32,594 bases of DNA, from positions 1-32,594 of the forward strand of contig CANRGN010000021.1 in the NCBI GenBank assembly GCA_947630235.1, read 5' to 3'. The stretch is from an uncultured Clostridia bacterium. GTDB taxonomy: Bacteria > Bacillota > Clostridia > TANB77 > CAG-508. The notes beneath the pieces are model-generated. The model saw only the letters and a list, made by a program, of their open reading frames with translations, ran no database searches and was not told where the DNA came from. This document shows positions 15,402 to 24,076 of the stretch, one piece after another. Numbering within the stretch: position 1 is the stretch's first letter; each line of letters starts with the position of its first letter. A program made the translations under genes and the position numbers.

Positions 15402-17606
15402 ATGAAACGAGAGAAGAAAAATGTAACACTAATATCTATGATTATGGCAAATATTTTAGTTATTTTTTTATTTGTATTTATTTTTGCAACATATACAAAT
15501 AGTGAATCTAATACACAAGGAACTATTTTAAATGAATCAGAATCAGAAGCAGAAGATAAACAGGCTGTATTTGATACTGGTGAGAATGTAAATTCAAAAA
15601 TGAAGAGTTTAGCAAATGGTAGCAAAATAACAGCAATAAAAAGATATGAAAAAGATACAATAGATGAAGAAAACATGTCAGAAGAAAAGAATGTCGTCTC
15701 CACTAGTGATTCAAAAACTCCAATTTACATGTGGTTTGAAAATGAAGTAATATATTGGTGGAGTGAGGATGCAAAACCTTCATTAAATGAAGACAGTGGT
15801 TTGATGTTTTGGGATTTGATGTACCTTAAAGATATTGATTTATCAAGTTTTAATACAAGTAATGTTACTGATATGAATGGAATGTTTTATAATTGTAACA
15901 ACTTACAAAAATTAGATTTATCAAGTTTTGATACAAGTAATGTTACAGATATGTCTGGCATGTTTGGTAATTGTAACGACTTACAAGAATTAGATTTATC
16001 AAGTTTTAATACAAGTAATGTTACAGGTATGTCTAGCATGTTTATTGATTGTAGACAGTTAACAAAATTAGATTTATCAAAGTTTAATACAAGTAATGTT
16101 ACAGATATGTCTAGCATGTTTTATTTTTGTTTTAATTTAACAAAAATAGATTTATCAAGTTTTGATACAAGTAAGGTTACAAATATGGCTAACATGTTTT
16201 ATTCTTGTAACGACTTACAAGAATTAGATTTATCAAATTTTGATACAAGTAATGTAACAAATATGGATAGAATGTTTTATGGTTGTAGCCAGTTAACAAA
16301 ATTAGATATATCAAGTTTTAATACAAGTAATGTAACAAGTATGGCTAATATGTTTGCTTCTTGTAACGACTTACAAGAATTAGATTTATCAAGTTTTGAT
16401 ACAAGTAATGTAACAAATATGTTTAACATGTTTTATAATTGTAGCCAGTTAACAAAATTAGATATATCAAGTTTTGATACAAGTAAAGTTACTAATATGA
16501 CTCAAATGTTTAGTAGTTGTGTTTTAATAAGAAGAATAAATGTTGGAGATAAATGGACAACAGAAAATGTAAAAGATTCTTCCTATATGTTTTCTGGATG
16601 CAATAAGTTAATTGGAGGAAAAGGAACAAAATATAATAAAGAATATAATGATTCGAATTATGCTCGAATAGATGATGCACCAACTAAACCAGGATATTTT
16701 TCAAAGCGTTCGGATCTAGATTGGCCTGATGATCCATCAACTTCACCATCGCCATCAGAAGAGCCATCGCCATCGCCTTCACCATCAGAAGAGCCATCGC
16801 CATCACCTTCGCCATCAGAAGAGCCATCGCCATCACCATCGCCATCAGAAGAGCCATCGCCATCGCCTTCGCCATCAGAAGAGCCATCGCCATCGCCTTC
16901 ACCATCAGAAGAGCCATTGCCATCGCCTTCACCATCAGAAGAGCCATTGCCATCGCCTTCACCATCGGAACAACTATCGCCATCATCTTCACCATCAGAA
17001 GAACCATCACCATCTCCATCACAAAAACCTAAAACTAAGTATTCATATGTGGTACATTATTTTTATGATGGAAAAGAAGATGTAGATGTTATTGAAATAG
17101 ATAGTGAAGAATATGAGAGTAAAGTAAATGATTATATAGAAAAATTGAAAGATGGTTTTGTATTGGAGAAGATAGAAAATTATCCATTGAAAATATCATC
17201 TGATGAATCAAAAAACTATATAAATGTTTATTATATAAGCAAATCTAAAGAAGCATCAGATAGTGTAGATTATAATGAAACAGTTAAAATTGAAAAAGAA
17301 AAAAATGAAACAGTTAAAAATGAAACTGTATTAGGAAACGAAATTAGTGGAGATATTACTAATGAAAATACTGAATTAAAAGATGGTGTAAGTATTACAA
17401 ATGAAGCTAATAATGAATCTACTAATCAAATTAATAATGAAAATAATAAGTCTAATAGTGAAATTAATAATGAAGAAAATAACATAAAAACAGGAGATAA
17501 TATATTTAAATTATTAACTATATTAATAGTTTCTATAATAATATTAGCATTAACAATACATAAGAATAATAAAGGTAATGGAGATAAAAGTAGTAGAATA
17601 AAATAA
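15402..17606 (+). CDS. Surface protein 1: BspA-like DUF285 repeats, Pro/Ser stalk, sorting signal
   Basis: 734 residues. A basic-hydrophobic leader ([19 protein letters not shown].., to about residue 30) is followed by an acidic spacer. Residues about 143-377 hold nine 26-residue copies of LDLSSF[DN]TSNVT-x-M-x-x-MF-x-x-C, the BspA/DUF285 leucine-rich-like repeat of surface proteins, closed by INVGDKWTTENVKDSSYMF. A 10-residue ([10 protein letters not shown]) tandem stalk spans about 445-542. Next is a MucBP-like domain starting YSYVVHYFYDGKEDVDVIEI (about 547), an Asn/Glu-rich linker, then NIKTGDN, a hydrophobic helix and a basic tail: an LPXTG-like sorting signal with Ile replacing Pro. The protein is expected to be sortase-linked to the wall. 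From 17028 to 17585 the DNA is nearly identical to 19276-19806 in surface protein 2, apart from a 30-nt indel, indicating recent exchange. Confidence 0.85.
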   Translation: MKREKKNVTLISMIMANILVIFLFVFIFATYTNSESNTQGTILNESESEAEDKQAVFDTGENVNSKMKSLANGSKITAIKRYEKDTIDEENMSEEKNVVSTSDSKTPIYMWFENEVIYWWSEDAKPSLNEDSGLMFWDLMYLKDIDLSSFNTSNVTDMNGMFYNCNNLQKLDLSSFDTSNVTDMSGMFGNCNDLQELDLSSFNTSNVTGMSSMFIDCRQLTKLDLSKFNTSNVTDMSSMFYFCFNLTKIDLSSFDTSKVTNMANMFYSCNDLQELDLSNFDTSNVTNMDRMFYGCSQLTKLDISSFNTSNVTSMANMFASCNDLQELDLSSFDTSNVTNMFNMFYNCSQLTKLDISSFDTSKVTNMTQMFSSCVLIRRINVGDKWTTENVKDSSYMFSGCNKLIGGKGTKYNKEYNDSNYARIDDAPTKPGYFSKRSDLDWPDDPSTSPSPSEEPSPSPSPSEEPSPSPSPSEEPSPSPSPSEEPSPSPSPSEEPSPSPSPSEEPLPSPSPSEEPLPSPSPSEQLSPSSSPSEEPSPSPSQKPKTKYSYVVHYFYDGKEDVDVIEIDSEEYESKVNDYIEKLKDGFVLEKIENYPLKISSDESKNYINVYYISKSKEASDSVDYNETVKIEKEKNETVKNETVLGNEISGDITNENTELKDGVSITNEANNESTNQINNENNKSNSEINNEENNIKTGDNIFKLLTILIVSIIILALTIHKNNKGNGDKSSRIK
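15835..16530 (+). repeat. 78-bp coding tandem repeat (DUF285 array)
   Basis: Nine units of 78 bp. Alternate units are more alike (LQ-E/K-L..C-N-D versus LTKL..C-S-Q), giving a partial higher-order period of about 156 bp, as left by two-unit duplications. Confidence 0.8.
16738..17025 (+). repeat. 30-bp minisatellite encoding [10 protein letters not shown]
   Basis: About nine to ten units built on CCATCAGAAGAGCCATCGCC with CCTTCA variations. The unit is a multiple of three, so copy-number change alters stalk length without frameshift. It creates long spurious open frames on both strands. Confidence 0.8.
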
Positions 17607-17723
17607 TTTATATATAAAAAAATAAAAGAAGATTTTATTTAAAAATTAATTCAATTTCAAATAAAAGAATATTGGCAAGATTTATAAAAAAATTATAATT
17701 TAAATATTTAATATCTCAAGCTA

Positions 17724-17798
17724 TTTGGTTCTATAATAAATATGGGTAGTTATAAAAAGTAATTACTTCAATATTTTTTATAGAACCAAAATTTTTTT
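17724..17798 (+). terminator. Terminator of surface protein 1, long-loop hairpin
   Basis: TTTGGTTCTATAA (17724-17736) pairs perfectly with TTATAGAACCAAA (17778-17790) and is followed by A and seven Ts. The loop is 41 nt, longer than usual. From here to about 18100 no gene or other clear element is visible. Confidence 0.65.
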
Positions 17799-18100
17799 AT
17801 ATAAGTATGAAATCATATGGCAATATTTAGTAATAATGAATTTATTACTAATTACTAAAATTTGAGGTTATATAGTGTATTAGTAGTGAAAAATGTAATT
17901 TAAAAGTAATATAAATTTTATAGAATGAAACAATAAAATTTGATAAAATATTATTAATTATAATAGGTTTTGTATCATTTTATATTAGAATATTTATGAG
18001 TGAATTTACAATAAAAGTAAATATAAAATGATATGAAAAATAATAAAAAATATAAAAATTTTTTATATTATAGAAAATTGTTTGTATTTTCTTATTTGCA

Positions 18101-18127
18101 TTGATATTTTTCTGTTATTGCTAAAAT
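18101..18127 (+). promoter_or_regulatory. Promoter of surface protein 2
   Basis: TTGATA (18101-18106) and TAAAAT (18122-18127) are aligned with the promoter of surface protein 1, but the spacer has shrunk to 15 bp. That predicts weaker or altered initiation, unless the overlapping TTGCAT (18097-18102) serves as -35 at 19 bp. Confidence 0.55.
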
Positions 18128-18178
18128 GGAATTAGAATAAATATTTAAAAAAACAAAAGAGAGAGGAAGAAATGTAAA

Positions 18179-19819
18179 ATGAAAAGAAAAAAGAAAAATG
18201 TAACATTGATATCTATGATTACTGCTAATATTGTGGCTATTTTTTTATTTGTATTTGTTTTTGCAACATATACAAATAGTGAATCTGAGGGTATTAGTGA
18301 AGAAAAAAATTATGATTTTTATAATAATTTTAGAAGTTTTGGTATTATATGTAAAAGATTAGAACAAAATTGCTCTTTAAGTACAAATTTTGCTACCTGT
18401 GAATATATACCAAGAGATGGTAATTGCAAAGTAGAACAGAAAGATGATATTTGTATTGGTAAAGTAGCAAGTGGTACGGATTATTTAAAAGATAATTCTA
18501 ATTGTACTATAAATGAAAAGTTTTCTGAAGAAATTAAAGATGCGCTTAAAAAATTTGACAATTATTCTAGAGCTTTTGATTGTAATGAAGGAACTATAAT
18601 AAGTGATATAGATAAAGAAATAAATATAAAAGATAAAAAAAATGGAGTTATTTTGAAGTTTGAAGAGGCATTTATAACAATAAATGATTTGAATTTAAAG
18701 ATGAATCCTGATCAAATAGTTGTAATTACCTTACTTACAACCAGAGAAGTAGATATTAATAATGTAACAATAGAATGTTCATCATCTTCTGAAGAGTCAT
18801 CGCCCTCATTAGACAGTATAATTTTTAATATACCATATGCAACAATAGTGAAGCTAAATTCAGAAAACATAGGTGCCACAATTATCGCACCTAATGCTAG
18901 CGTTACTGTTAACAAACCTGGACAAGGCTGGATAGTTGGAGATACTGTAATTTGCAACGCTAATTGGATTGTACCTCATTTAGGTGCTCCTAGTCCATTA
19001 CCAATACCACCATCACCATCAGAAGAGCCATCGCCATCACCATCAGAAGAACCATCACCATCGCCATCACCATCAGAAGAACCATCGCCATCGCCTTCAC
19101 CATCAGAAGAACCATCACCATCGCCTTCACCATCAGAAGAACCATCGCCATCGCCTTCACCATCAGAAGAACCATCGCCATCGCCTTCACCATCAGAAGA
19201 GCCATCACCATCGCCTTCACCATCAGACGAGCCATCGCCATCGCCTTCACCATCGGAAGAACCATCGCCATCACAAGAACCTAAAACTAAGTATTCATAT
19301 GTGGTACATTATTTTTATGATGGAAAAGAAGATGTAGATGTTATTGAAATAGATAGTGAAGAATATGAGAGTAAAGTAAATGATTATATAGAAAAATTGA
19401 AAGATGGTTTTGTATTGGAGATGATAGAAAATTATCCATTGAAAATATCATCTGATGAATCAAAAAACTATATAAATGTTTATTATACAAGCAAATCTAA
19501 AGAAGCATCAGATAGTGTAGATTATAATGAAAAAGTTAAAAATGAAACTGTATTAGGAAACGAAATTAGTGGAAATATTACTAATGAAAATACTGAATTA
19601 AAAGATGGTGTAAGTATTACAAATGAAGCTAATAATGAATCTACTAATCAAATTAATAATGAAAATAATAAGTCTAATAGTGAAATTAATAATGAAGAAA
19701 ATAACATAAAAACAGGAGATAATATATTTAAATTATTAACTATATTAATAGTTTCTATAATAATATTAGCATTAACAATACATAAGAATAATAAAGGTAA
19801 TGGAGATTTTTCTAAATAA
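18179..19819 (+). CDS. Surface protein 2: choice-of-anchor A adhesin with stalk and sorting signal
   Basis: 546 residues. The leader [21 protein letters not shown] is almost the same as in surface protein 4. Residues about 44-268 match the choice-of-anchor A domain in its conserved C-terminal half: LNLKMNPDQIVVI, then LNSENIGATIIAPNASVTV and GWIVGDTVICNANWIVPH. The N-terminal part (FGIICKRLEQN.SLSTNFAT) is divergent but shared with proteins 3 and 4. The 30-bp-repeat stalk (about 271-367) is followed by the MucBP-like domain (about 371-439), an Asn-rich linker, NIKTGDN (about 509) and a membrane helix. The C-terminus ends GNGDFSK instead of protein 1's GNGDKSSRIK. The last codons derive from promoter DNA of the next gene, a deletion junction. 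It is a wall-anchored adhesin candidate; the ligand is unknown. Confidence 0.85.
   Translation: MKRKKKNVTLISMITANIVAIFLFVFVFATYTNSESEGISEEKNYDFYNNFRSFGIICKRLEQNCSLSTNFATCEYIPRDGNCKVEQKDDICIGKVASGTDYLKDNSNCTINEKFSEEIKDALKKFDNYSRAFDCNEGTIISDIDKEINIKDKKNGVILKFEEAFITINDLNLKMNPDQIVVITLLTTREVDINNVTIECSSSSEESSPSLDSIIFNIPYATIVKLNSENIGATIIAPNASVTVNKPGQGWIVGDTVICNANWIVPHLGAPSPLPIPPSPSEEPSPSPSEEPSPSPSPSEEPSPSPSPSEEPSPSPSPSEEPSPSPSPSEEPSPSPSPSEEPSPSPSPSDEPSPSPSPSEEPSPSQEPKTKYSYVVHYFYDGKEDVDVIEIDSEEYESKVNDYIEKLKDGFVLEMIENYPLKISSDESKNYINVYYTSKSKEASDSVDYNEKVKNETVLGNEISGNITNENTELKDGVSITNEANNESTNQINNENNKSNSEINNEENNIKTGDNIFKLLTILIVSIIILALTIHKNNKGNGDFSK
19009..19275 (+). repeat. 30-bp minisatellite in surface protein 2
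   Basis: About eight to nine units of the same [16 protein letters not shown] 30-mer as at 16738-17025, with one shortened unit at the start and one D-for-E variant (SDEP). Confidence 0.8.
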
Positions 19820-19829
19820 TTGCTAAGAT
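19801..19829 (+). promoter_or_regulatory. Truncated promoter of surface protein 3, fused to the end of gene 2
   Basis: TAAGAT (19824-19829) and the following leader match the promoter of surface protein 1. The sequence at the -35 position (TGGAGA, 19801-19806) comes from the coding end of gene 2 and matches consensus at four of six bases, against five in the intact TTGATA. The gene 2 stop lies inside the spacer. Confidence 0.55.
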
Positions 19830-19878
19830 GAAATTAAAATAAGTATTTTATAAAACAAAAGGGAAAGGAAAATATAAA

Positions 19879-21225
19879 ATGAAAAGGAAAAATGTAACAT
19901 TTATATCTATGATTTCAGCAAATATTTTAGTTATTTTCTTAATTGTATTCTTGTTTTCAACAAATTCAAGAGGTGACTCTAACGATACAAGTAATATAAA
20001 CGATACAAGTATTGGGAAGAGACTTGAATTTCTTGAAAAATATGGGTACTTTGGTATTATTTGTAAAAAATTAAATTTAAGTCACGATTTGAATACAAAT
20101 TTTATTGCTGTATATCATAGAAATAATAATCGTTATAAAATGAATACTTCTTTAACTTCTTATGGGTCTAATGCTTCTGGTTTATATAATAGTAATAATA
20201 AAATTAAATATTGTGGTATTGAAGATTATGTTAATGATTGGTTTGAAAAAATTTCTGAAGAGTCAACTGGTTTATTAAGTAAATTTCCATCAGAACTGTT
20301 AATAGATGAAGATAATAATTACGAAATTGATGTTTCGAATAAAAAAGATTTTATTTGCTTGAATCTAGATACAGGAGATGAAAGTATTACAATAAAAAGT
20401 TTGAAGTTAACAATGCGCCCTAATCAAACAGTAGTATTTAACTTACCTTCAAATAAAGAAGTAACTATTAAAAAATATGGTGTAACACTGGTAGTGAATT
20501 CAGTGGAGTCAACAGCATTATCAGATATTGCAGACAATGTAATTTTTAATATGCCAGAGACTCAAAATGTACAACTTGACTCAGAGAATTTATATGCAAC
20601 TATTATTGCTCCTAATGCTAATGTTACTATTAACAAATCTGGATATGGTTGGCTAGTTGGTGAAACTGTAAATTGTAATGCTAACTGGACTTTACCTTTT
20701 ATTATTAATGGAGAAGATCCATTGTATAATGTAGAAATGGAGCCATGGCCATCACCATCAGAAGAGCCAGAACCATGCCCACCACCATCAGAAGAGCCAC
20801 CACCATGTCCACCACCAACAGAAGAACCAGAGCCATCACCAACAGAAGAACCAGAACCATCACCAACAGAAGAACCAGAGCTATCACCAACAGAAGAACC
20901 AGAATCATCTCTATCAGATGAGTCAACTCCATCACCATCAGAGAAACCAACACTAGCAGAAAAGCCAACGCTTTCACCATCAGAAGAGCCAATACAGTTT
21001 GATGATATGTCATCATATACAACTGATGAATCATCACAATTTGAAGAACCATATACATACGAAGATGAATCTATTGAAGAAGATAATATTGAAGATGATG
21101 TTATAAAAACAGGAGATAATATTATTAAAGTGATATTTATACTAATAATTTCTATTGGAATCTTATTAGTAACAATATATAAGAGAAAAAAAATAACACA
21201 AAAAATAAAAAGAAATAAAAAATGA
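19879..21225 (+). CDS. Surface protein 3: choice-of-anchor A adhesin, Glu/Pro stalk
   Basis: 448 residues. The leader is MKRKNVTFISMISANILVIF. The adhesive domain (about 45-274) shows YFGIICKKLNLSHDLNTNF, SLKLTMRPNQTVVFNLPSNK, LDSENLYATIIAPNANVTI and GWLVGETVNCNANWTLPF, more diverged from proteins 2 and 4 than those are from each other. The stalk (about 288-375) uses EEPEPSPT and EEPPPCPPP units, and includes several Cys, unusual in an extracellular stalk. There is no MucBP-like domain: an acidic spacer leads straight to VIKTGDN (about 408), a hydrophobic helix and a basic tail. It starts 60 nt after gene 2 and probably depends partly on read-through from it, since its promoter is damaged. 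It ends in TGA. Confidence 0.85.
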   Translation: MKRKNVTFISMISANILVIFLIVFLFSTNSRGDSNDTSNINDTSIGKRLEFLEKYGYFGIICKKLNLSHDLNTNFIAVYHRNNNRYKMNTSLTSYGSNASGLYNSNNKIKYCGIEDYVNDWFEKISEESTGLLSKFPSELLIDEDNNYEIDVSNKKDFICLNLDTGDESITIKSLKLTMRPNQTVVFNLPSNKEVTIKKYGVTLVVNSVESTALSDIADNVIFNMPETQNVQLDSENLYATIIAPNANVTINKSGYGWLVGETVNCNANWTLPFIINGEDPLYNVEMEPWPSPSEEPEPCPPPSEEPPPCPPPTEEPEPSPTEEPEPSPTEEPELSPTEEPESSLSDESTPSPSEKPTLAEKPTLSPSEEPIQFDDMSSYTTDESSQFEEPYTYEDESIEEDNIEDDVIKTGDNIIKVIFILIISIGILLVTIYKRKKITQKIKRNKK

Positions 21226-21492
21226 ATAGTTAGTAAGAAATATGAATTAAAAGCTATTTATCATATTTTAATTCATTGATAATGATATAAGTATTGATTT
21301 TGGTAAACATTCTATATACATATCATTTTTATAATTGTTTTAGATTTTTAAAAAGATTAGATGTTTTTTTGTTATTATAAAAGTATAATAGTGAATTACA
21401 ATATTGTAAAAGAATAAAATTTTGTAAAAAATAAGAAATTAAATTAAAATTATTCTAAAAACAAATTTCAAAATTGTTTCAAAATCCATTTA

Positions 21493-21521
21493 TTGACACA
21501 TATAAAAAAGCAATATAAAAT
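21493..21521 (+). promoter_or_regulatory. Promoter followed by an immediate terminator (attenuator-like)
   Basis: TTGACA (21493-21498), 17 bp, TAAAAT (21516-21521). An intrinsic terminator follows about 24 nt later, before the ribosome site of the next (decayed) gene. DNA between gene 3's stop and here shows nothing else. Confidence 0.55.
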
Positions 21522-21544
21522 CTTATTATAAAAAATTGTGAGCA

Positions 21545-21573
21545 AAAGTCAGTTTTAACAACTGGCTTTTTTT
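21545..21573 (+). terminator. Intrinsic terminator or attenuator
   Basis: AAAGTCAGTT (21545-21554) pairs with AACTGGCTTT (21560-21569, one G-U) and runs into TTTTT. AAGGAG and ATG 21594 lie just beyond, so the hairpin could control the downstream gene. Confidence 0.65.
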
Positions 21574-21593
21574 CATGCTCAAGGAGAAAAAAC

Positions 21594-22433
21594 ATGTTAG
21601 AAAATTTTAAAACAAAACTAAATTATGTAAAAGTAATTTTGATGATATTAGGTTAAACTCATACGAAACAGAAATCAGACCTAAACTAATGATTTTAAAA
21701 TCAGAGCCAGACAAGATATATGGTTTAGATACTTATGAATTTACTAGAGAATATAAAAGTGGAGTTTTTAAAAAGGCAGAAGAAAATGGCTTGAAAATAA
21801 TCAATATTACAGAAGTTATAGGGGAAAAATCAGAAACATTGTGGATAAAGAATTACAAAAATATATATATGATAATATCAATAATACTGATTATATAACT
21901 GAATTTTCTGTAAAAGAATATTCTAATAATACTACTAAATCATTTGAGTTTTAAAAAAATGCAATAGATTTGAAATGATACTGAGGCAGTAAAAAAATAT
22001 TATATTGCTTTAAATCAGGTGGATAATGGAATAGTAGTACTTTATACGGGTAGGTATGGAGGTACTTCATTTGAATATAACCTAGAAAAACAAGAGTTTA
22101 ATATTTCAGATGAGGAAATTCTAAAGAAAGTATATAGTGAGGAAAAATTAAAACTAATACTTGCTTATGAGCAATATACTAAAGGTTTAACACCACCAAT
22201 TTACAATGAAATTGCTAAAATTAATCAATTTTTGGAAGAAAAAATCAGTTACTTTTAAATTACAAAATGGAACAAAAGTAAAAGCAGAAGATCATTTGTA
22301 TAGCATACTAAATATTCGAGATACGGGAGAGATTTACATATCAGATAGATATACTAATAAAATATATGAAAGTGTAGTTATTATAGATCCAAAATTAGAA
22401 GAAAAAGAAATAAAAGACACAATATCAAAGTAA
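21594..22433 (+). pseudogene. Multiply broken gene of unknown family
   Basis: Pieces of one or two proteins lie in successive frames. MLENFKTKLNYVKVILMILG stops at once. YETEIRPKLMILKSEPDKI..LDTYEFTREYKSGVFKKAEE (to about 21880) follows. Then comes NGIVVLYTGRYGGTSFEYNL..YNEIAKINQFLEEK (22019-22250), which shifts frame in an A-run near 22238 into SVTFKLQNGTKVKAEDHLYS..GEIYISDRYTNKIYE (to 22433). AAGGAG precedes the first ATG. I do not recognise the family. At least three disruptions argue for real decay rather than a single reading error. Confidence 0.5.
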
Positions 22434-22449
22434 AGATATGATGCAATGA

Positions 22450-22684
22450 TTTTCAGGCAAAGAGTCAGAAGTGGAAGAATTAGGAGAAAAGAAACTAGCT
22501 TATGAAATAAAAAAAATGATACTGGTTATTATGCTGTTTTAAAATTTTATTCAAAACCAGAAGATATAACTGAATTAGAAAGACAGTATAGAATAGATGA
22601 CAATATTATGAAGTTTATAGTTGTTAGAATGGACAAAGAATTAGAGTATAACGAATCAGACGAAGAAGATGAGGAGGAATATTA
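22450..22684 (+). pseudogene. rpsF: Ribosomal protein bS6 (rpsF) fragment
   Basis: EVEELGEKKLAYEIKK, then after a frame change in an A8 run GYYAVLKFYSKPEDITELER, QYRIDDNIMKFIVV and an acidic tail. This is the C-terminal two thirds of bS6 (family: V-E-D-x-G-x-R-x-L-A-Y-x-I, then L-x-R-x-x-R-I...F-x-V-R). The N-terminal strand is absent and the frame is shifted, so it cannot be the working copy, which must be elsewhere (inference). Its tail supplies the GAGGAGG ribosome site of the sortase remnant. Confidence 0.65.
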
Positions 22685-22687
22685 ATT

Positions 22688-23167
22688 ATGTTAGGTAGAG
22701 TATTAGTTAATATGATTATAATTCCTGCGGTAATATTAACTTTATTAAATGGAATTGTAAATAAAAGTTTCGCAAATGAAGAAAAAACTAAAACAGAATA
22801 TGTAATTTCTCAAAGTGAAGAAAGTAAGTTTTTAGAAAATATTTATAAGAAAGAAACAGATACATTATGGTTTATATATGGAGTACAAAAATATAAAGAA
22901 AGTGATAACAACAATATTGTTACAGAAGAAAAAACGATAGAGGAACAGGCAGTAGAAGTTCTTGCATTAGATGAAAAAAATAAAGGCTATATTTCAATAG
23001 AAAAGATAGGTCTGGATAAAGCACCAATAGCAGATGGAACTTATTTAAAACCAATAGGAAAATGTGTTTTAAATCAAACAGAAGATAACAGAATTACACT
23101 CATAACATGTACCGAAAATCAAAGAAATTTAAGACAATGTATTATAGGAATAAAGAAGACTATGTAA
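22688..23167 (+). pseudogene. Sortase (class-D-like) with catalytic His region deleted
   Basis: 159 residues; GAGGAGG precedes ATG. An N-terminal signal-anchor (MIIIPAVILTLLNGIV) and a linker lead to GYISIEKIGLDKAPIADGT, the opening strand of sortases. The chain then jumps to NQTEDNRITLITCTENQRNL followed by RQCIIG, the TLITC catalytic Cys and Arg motif. About 60-70 residues including the G-H-N catalytic His and the strand after it are missing at about residues 120-130 (KPIG/KCVLNQ), without loss of frame. Cys and Arg remain but His does not, so transpeptidation is not expected. It sits between sortase substrates 3 and 4, so it was plausibly the dedicated sortase for KTGDN signals. Confidence 0.7.
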
Positions 23168-23436
23168 TTTATTTATATAGATTAAATTTTTCGAGAAAGG
23201 AGGAAAAAACAATATGAATATTAGATAATTTTTTTATTACAATTAGACATCACATAATGATGTAATAAATTTATTAAAGTAAAATAGGAAGAAATTTGAA
23301 ATATGAACGATTTAAAAATTAAAAATAAAAGATGTAATCAAAATGACAATACAAAATTTTAGCAAAATTATTGATACTATATGAAAAAGATAGTAAAATA
23401 ATTATATAGGATAATCAAATAAGGAGGTGCATAGAA

Positions 23437-23685
23437 ATGACTGAAGCCAAAAAAGAATTATATGATATAATTGATTTGATTCCAGATTCAGTTGCTAAAG
23501 AATTATTGAACTATGCTGATTATTTAACTTTAAAATATATTGAAAAGACTATGCCTGAAAAATTAATTATAAAGGATAATGAAGATTTAAAGAGAAAATT
23601 GAGTGAAAGAATTGGAAAAATTGAAAGTGGAAAAGCAAAATTGCTTACAATTGATGAAGCTTTTGATGAAATTGATAGTTTATAA
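23437..23685 (+). CDS. Antitoxin of a ParE/RelE-type module
   Basis: 82 residues; AAGGAGGTGCATAGAA before ATG is an excellent ribosome site. The N-terminus (LYDIIDLIPDSVAKELLNYA) is helical. The C-terminal part contains LIIKDNEDLKRKLSERIGKI and LTIDEAFDEI, the charged end that typically wraps the toxin. It is followed 16 nt later by a ParE-like toxin frame, the normal antitoxin-then-toxin order. No recognisable DNA-binding motif. The assignment comes mainly from the partner. Intact although the toxin is broken. Confidence 0.6.
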   Translation: MTEAKKELYDIIDLIPDSVAKELLNYADYLTLKYIEKTMPEKLIIKDNEDLKRKLSERIGKIESGKAKLLTIDEAFDEIDSL

Positions 23686-23701
23686 TTGAGGTGACACAAA
23701 A

Positions 23702-24025
23702 GTGAATAAATACAATGTAAAAATTCTAGATGAAGCCAAGGACGATATGAAAGAAATTATAATATATATAAAGACAAAATTAAAAGAGCCAGAAATTGCT
23801 GAGCAACATCGTAAAGCTTTCAAGGAAGAAATCTTAAAACTAAAAGATACTGCTGATATATATAATGTTATTGACAATGAAATAACATAGAAAAGTGATA
23901 TAAGAAAAATAAATGTAAAAAACTTTATGATTTTTTATAGAATAATCGAAGAAATAAAAGAAGTACAAATTATTGCAGTATATTATTCTGGGAGCAATTG
24001 GCAAAAAAATTTCAAATACAGATAA
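23702..24025 (+). pseudogene. ParE/RelE-type toxin with an amber stop
   Basis: GTG start after TGAGGTGACA. The frame reads MNKYNVKILDEAKDDMKEII..IYIKTKLKEPEIAEQHRKAF.. as in ParE/RelE toxins. TAG at 23888-23890 interrupts it after NEIT. The same frame then continues with DIRKINVKNFMIFYRI, VQIIAVYYSGSNWQKNF and a natural stop at 24023-24025. The second half holds the conserved F-Y-R-I strand. Because only a base substitution separates the halves, this is a genuine nonsense allele or a read error, not a frameshift. Confidence 0.7.
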
Positions 24026-24042
24026 AATGTATATTAGATAGT

Positions 24043-24067
24043 GAACACCATATGGTGTTCTTTTTTT
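24043..24067 (+). terminator. Intrinsic terminator of the toxin-antitoxin unit
   Basis: GAACACC-ATAT-GGTGTTC (24043-24060) followed by seven or more Ts, 18 nt after the toxin's original stop. Confidence 0.8.
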
Positions 24068-24076
24068 GGCAGAAAG

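Noticed and set aside
16738..17025. 30-bp repeats resembling a CRISPR array
   Set aside because: Units are contiguous with no spacers, and they are in frame within a protein.
16684..17085. Long open frames on both strands over the Pro/Ser stalk (His/Arg-rich and Met/Ala/Leu-rich), likewise at 18984-19337, 20705-21058 and 25392-26070
   Set aside because: They are by-products of a stop-free tandem repeat whose unit is a multiple of three. They lack ribosome sites and are periodic nonsense; the adhesin frame has leader, domain and anchor.
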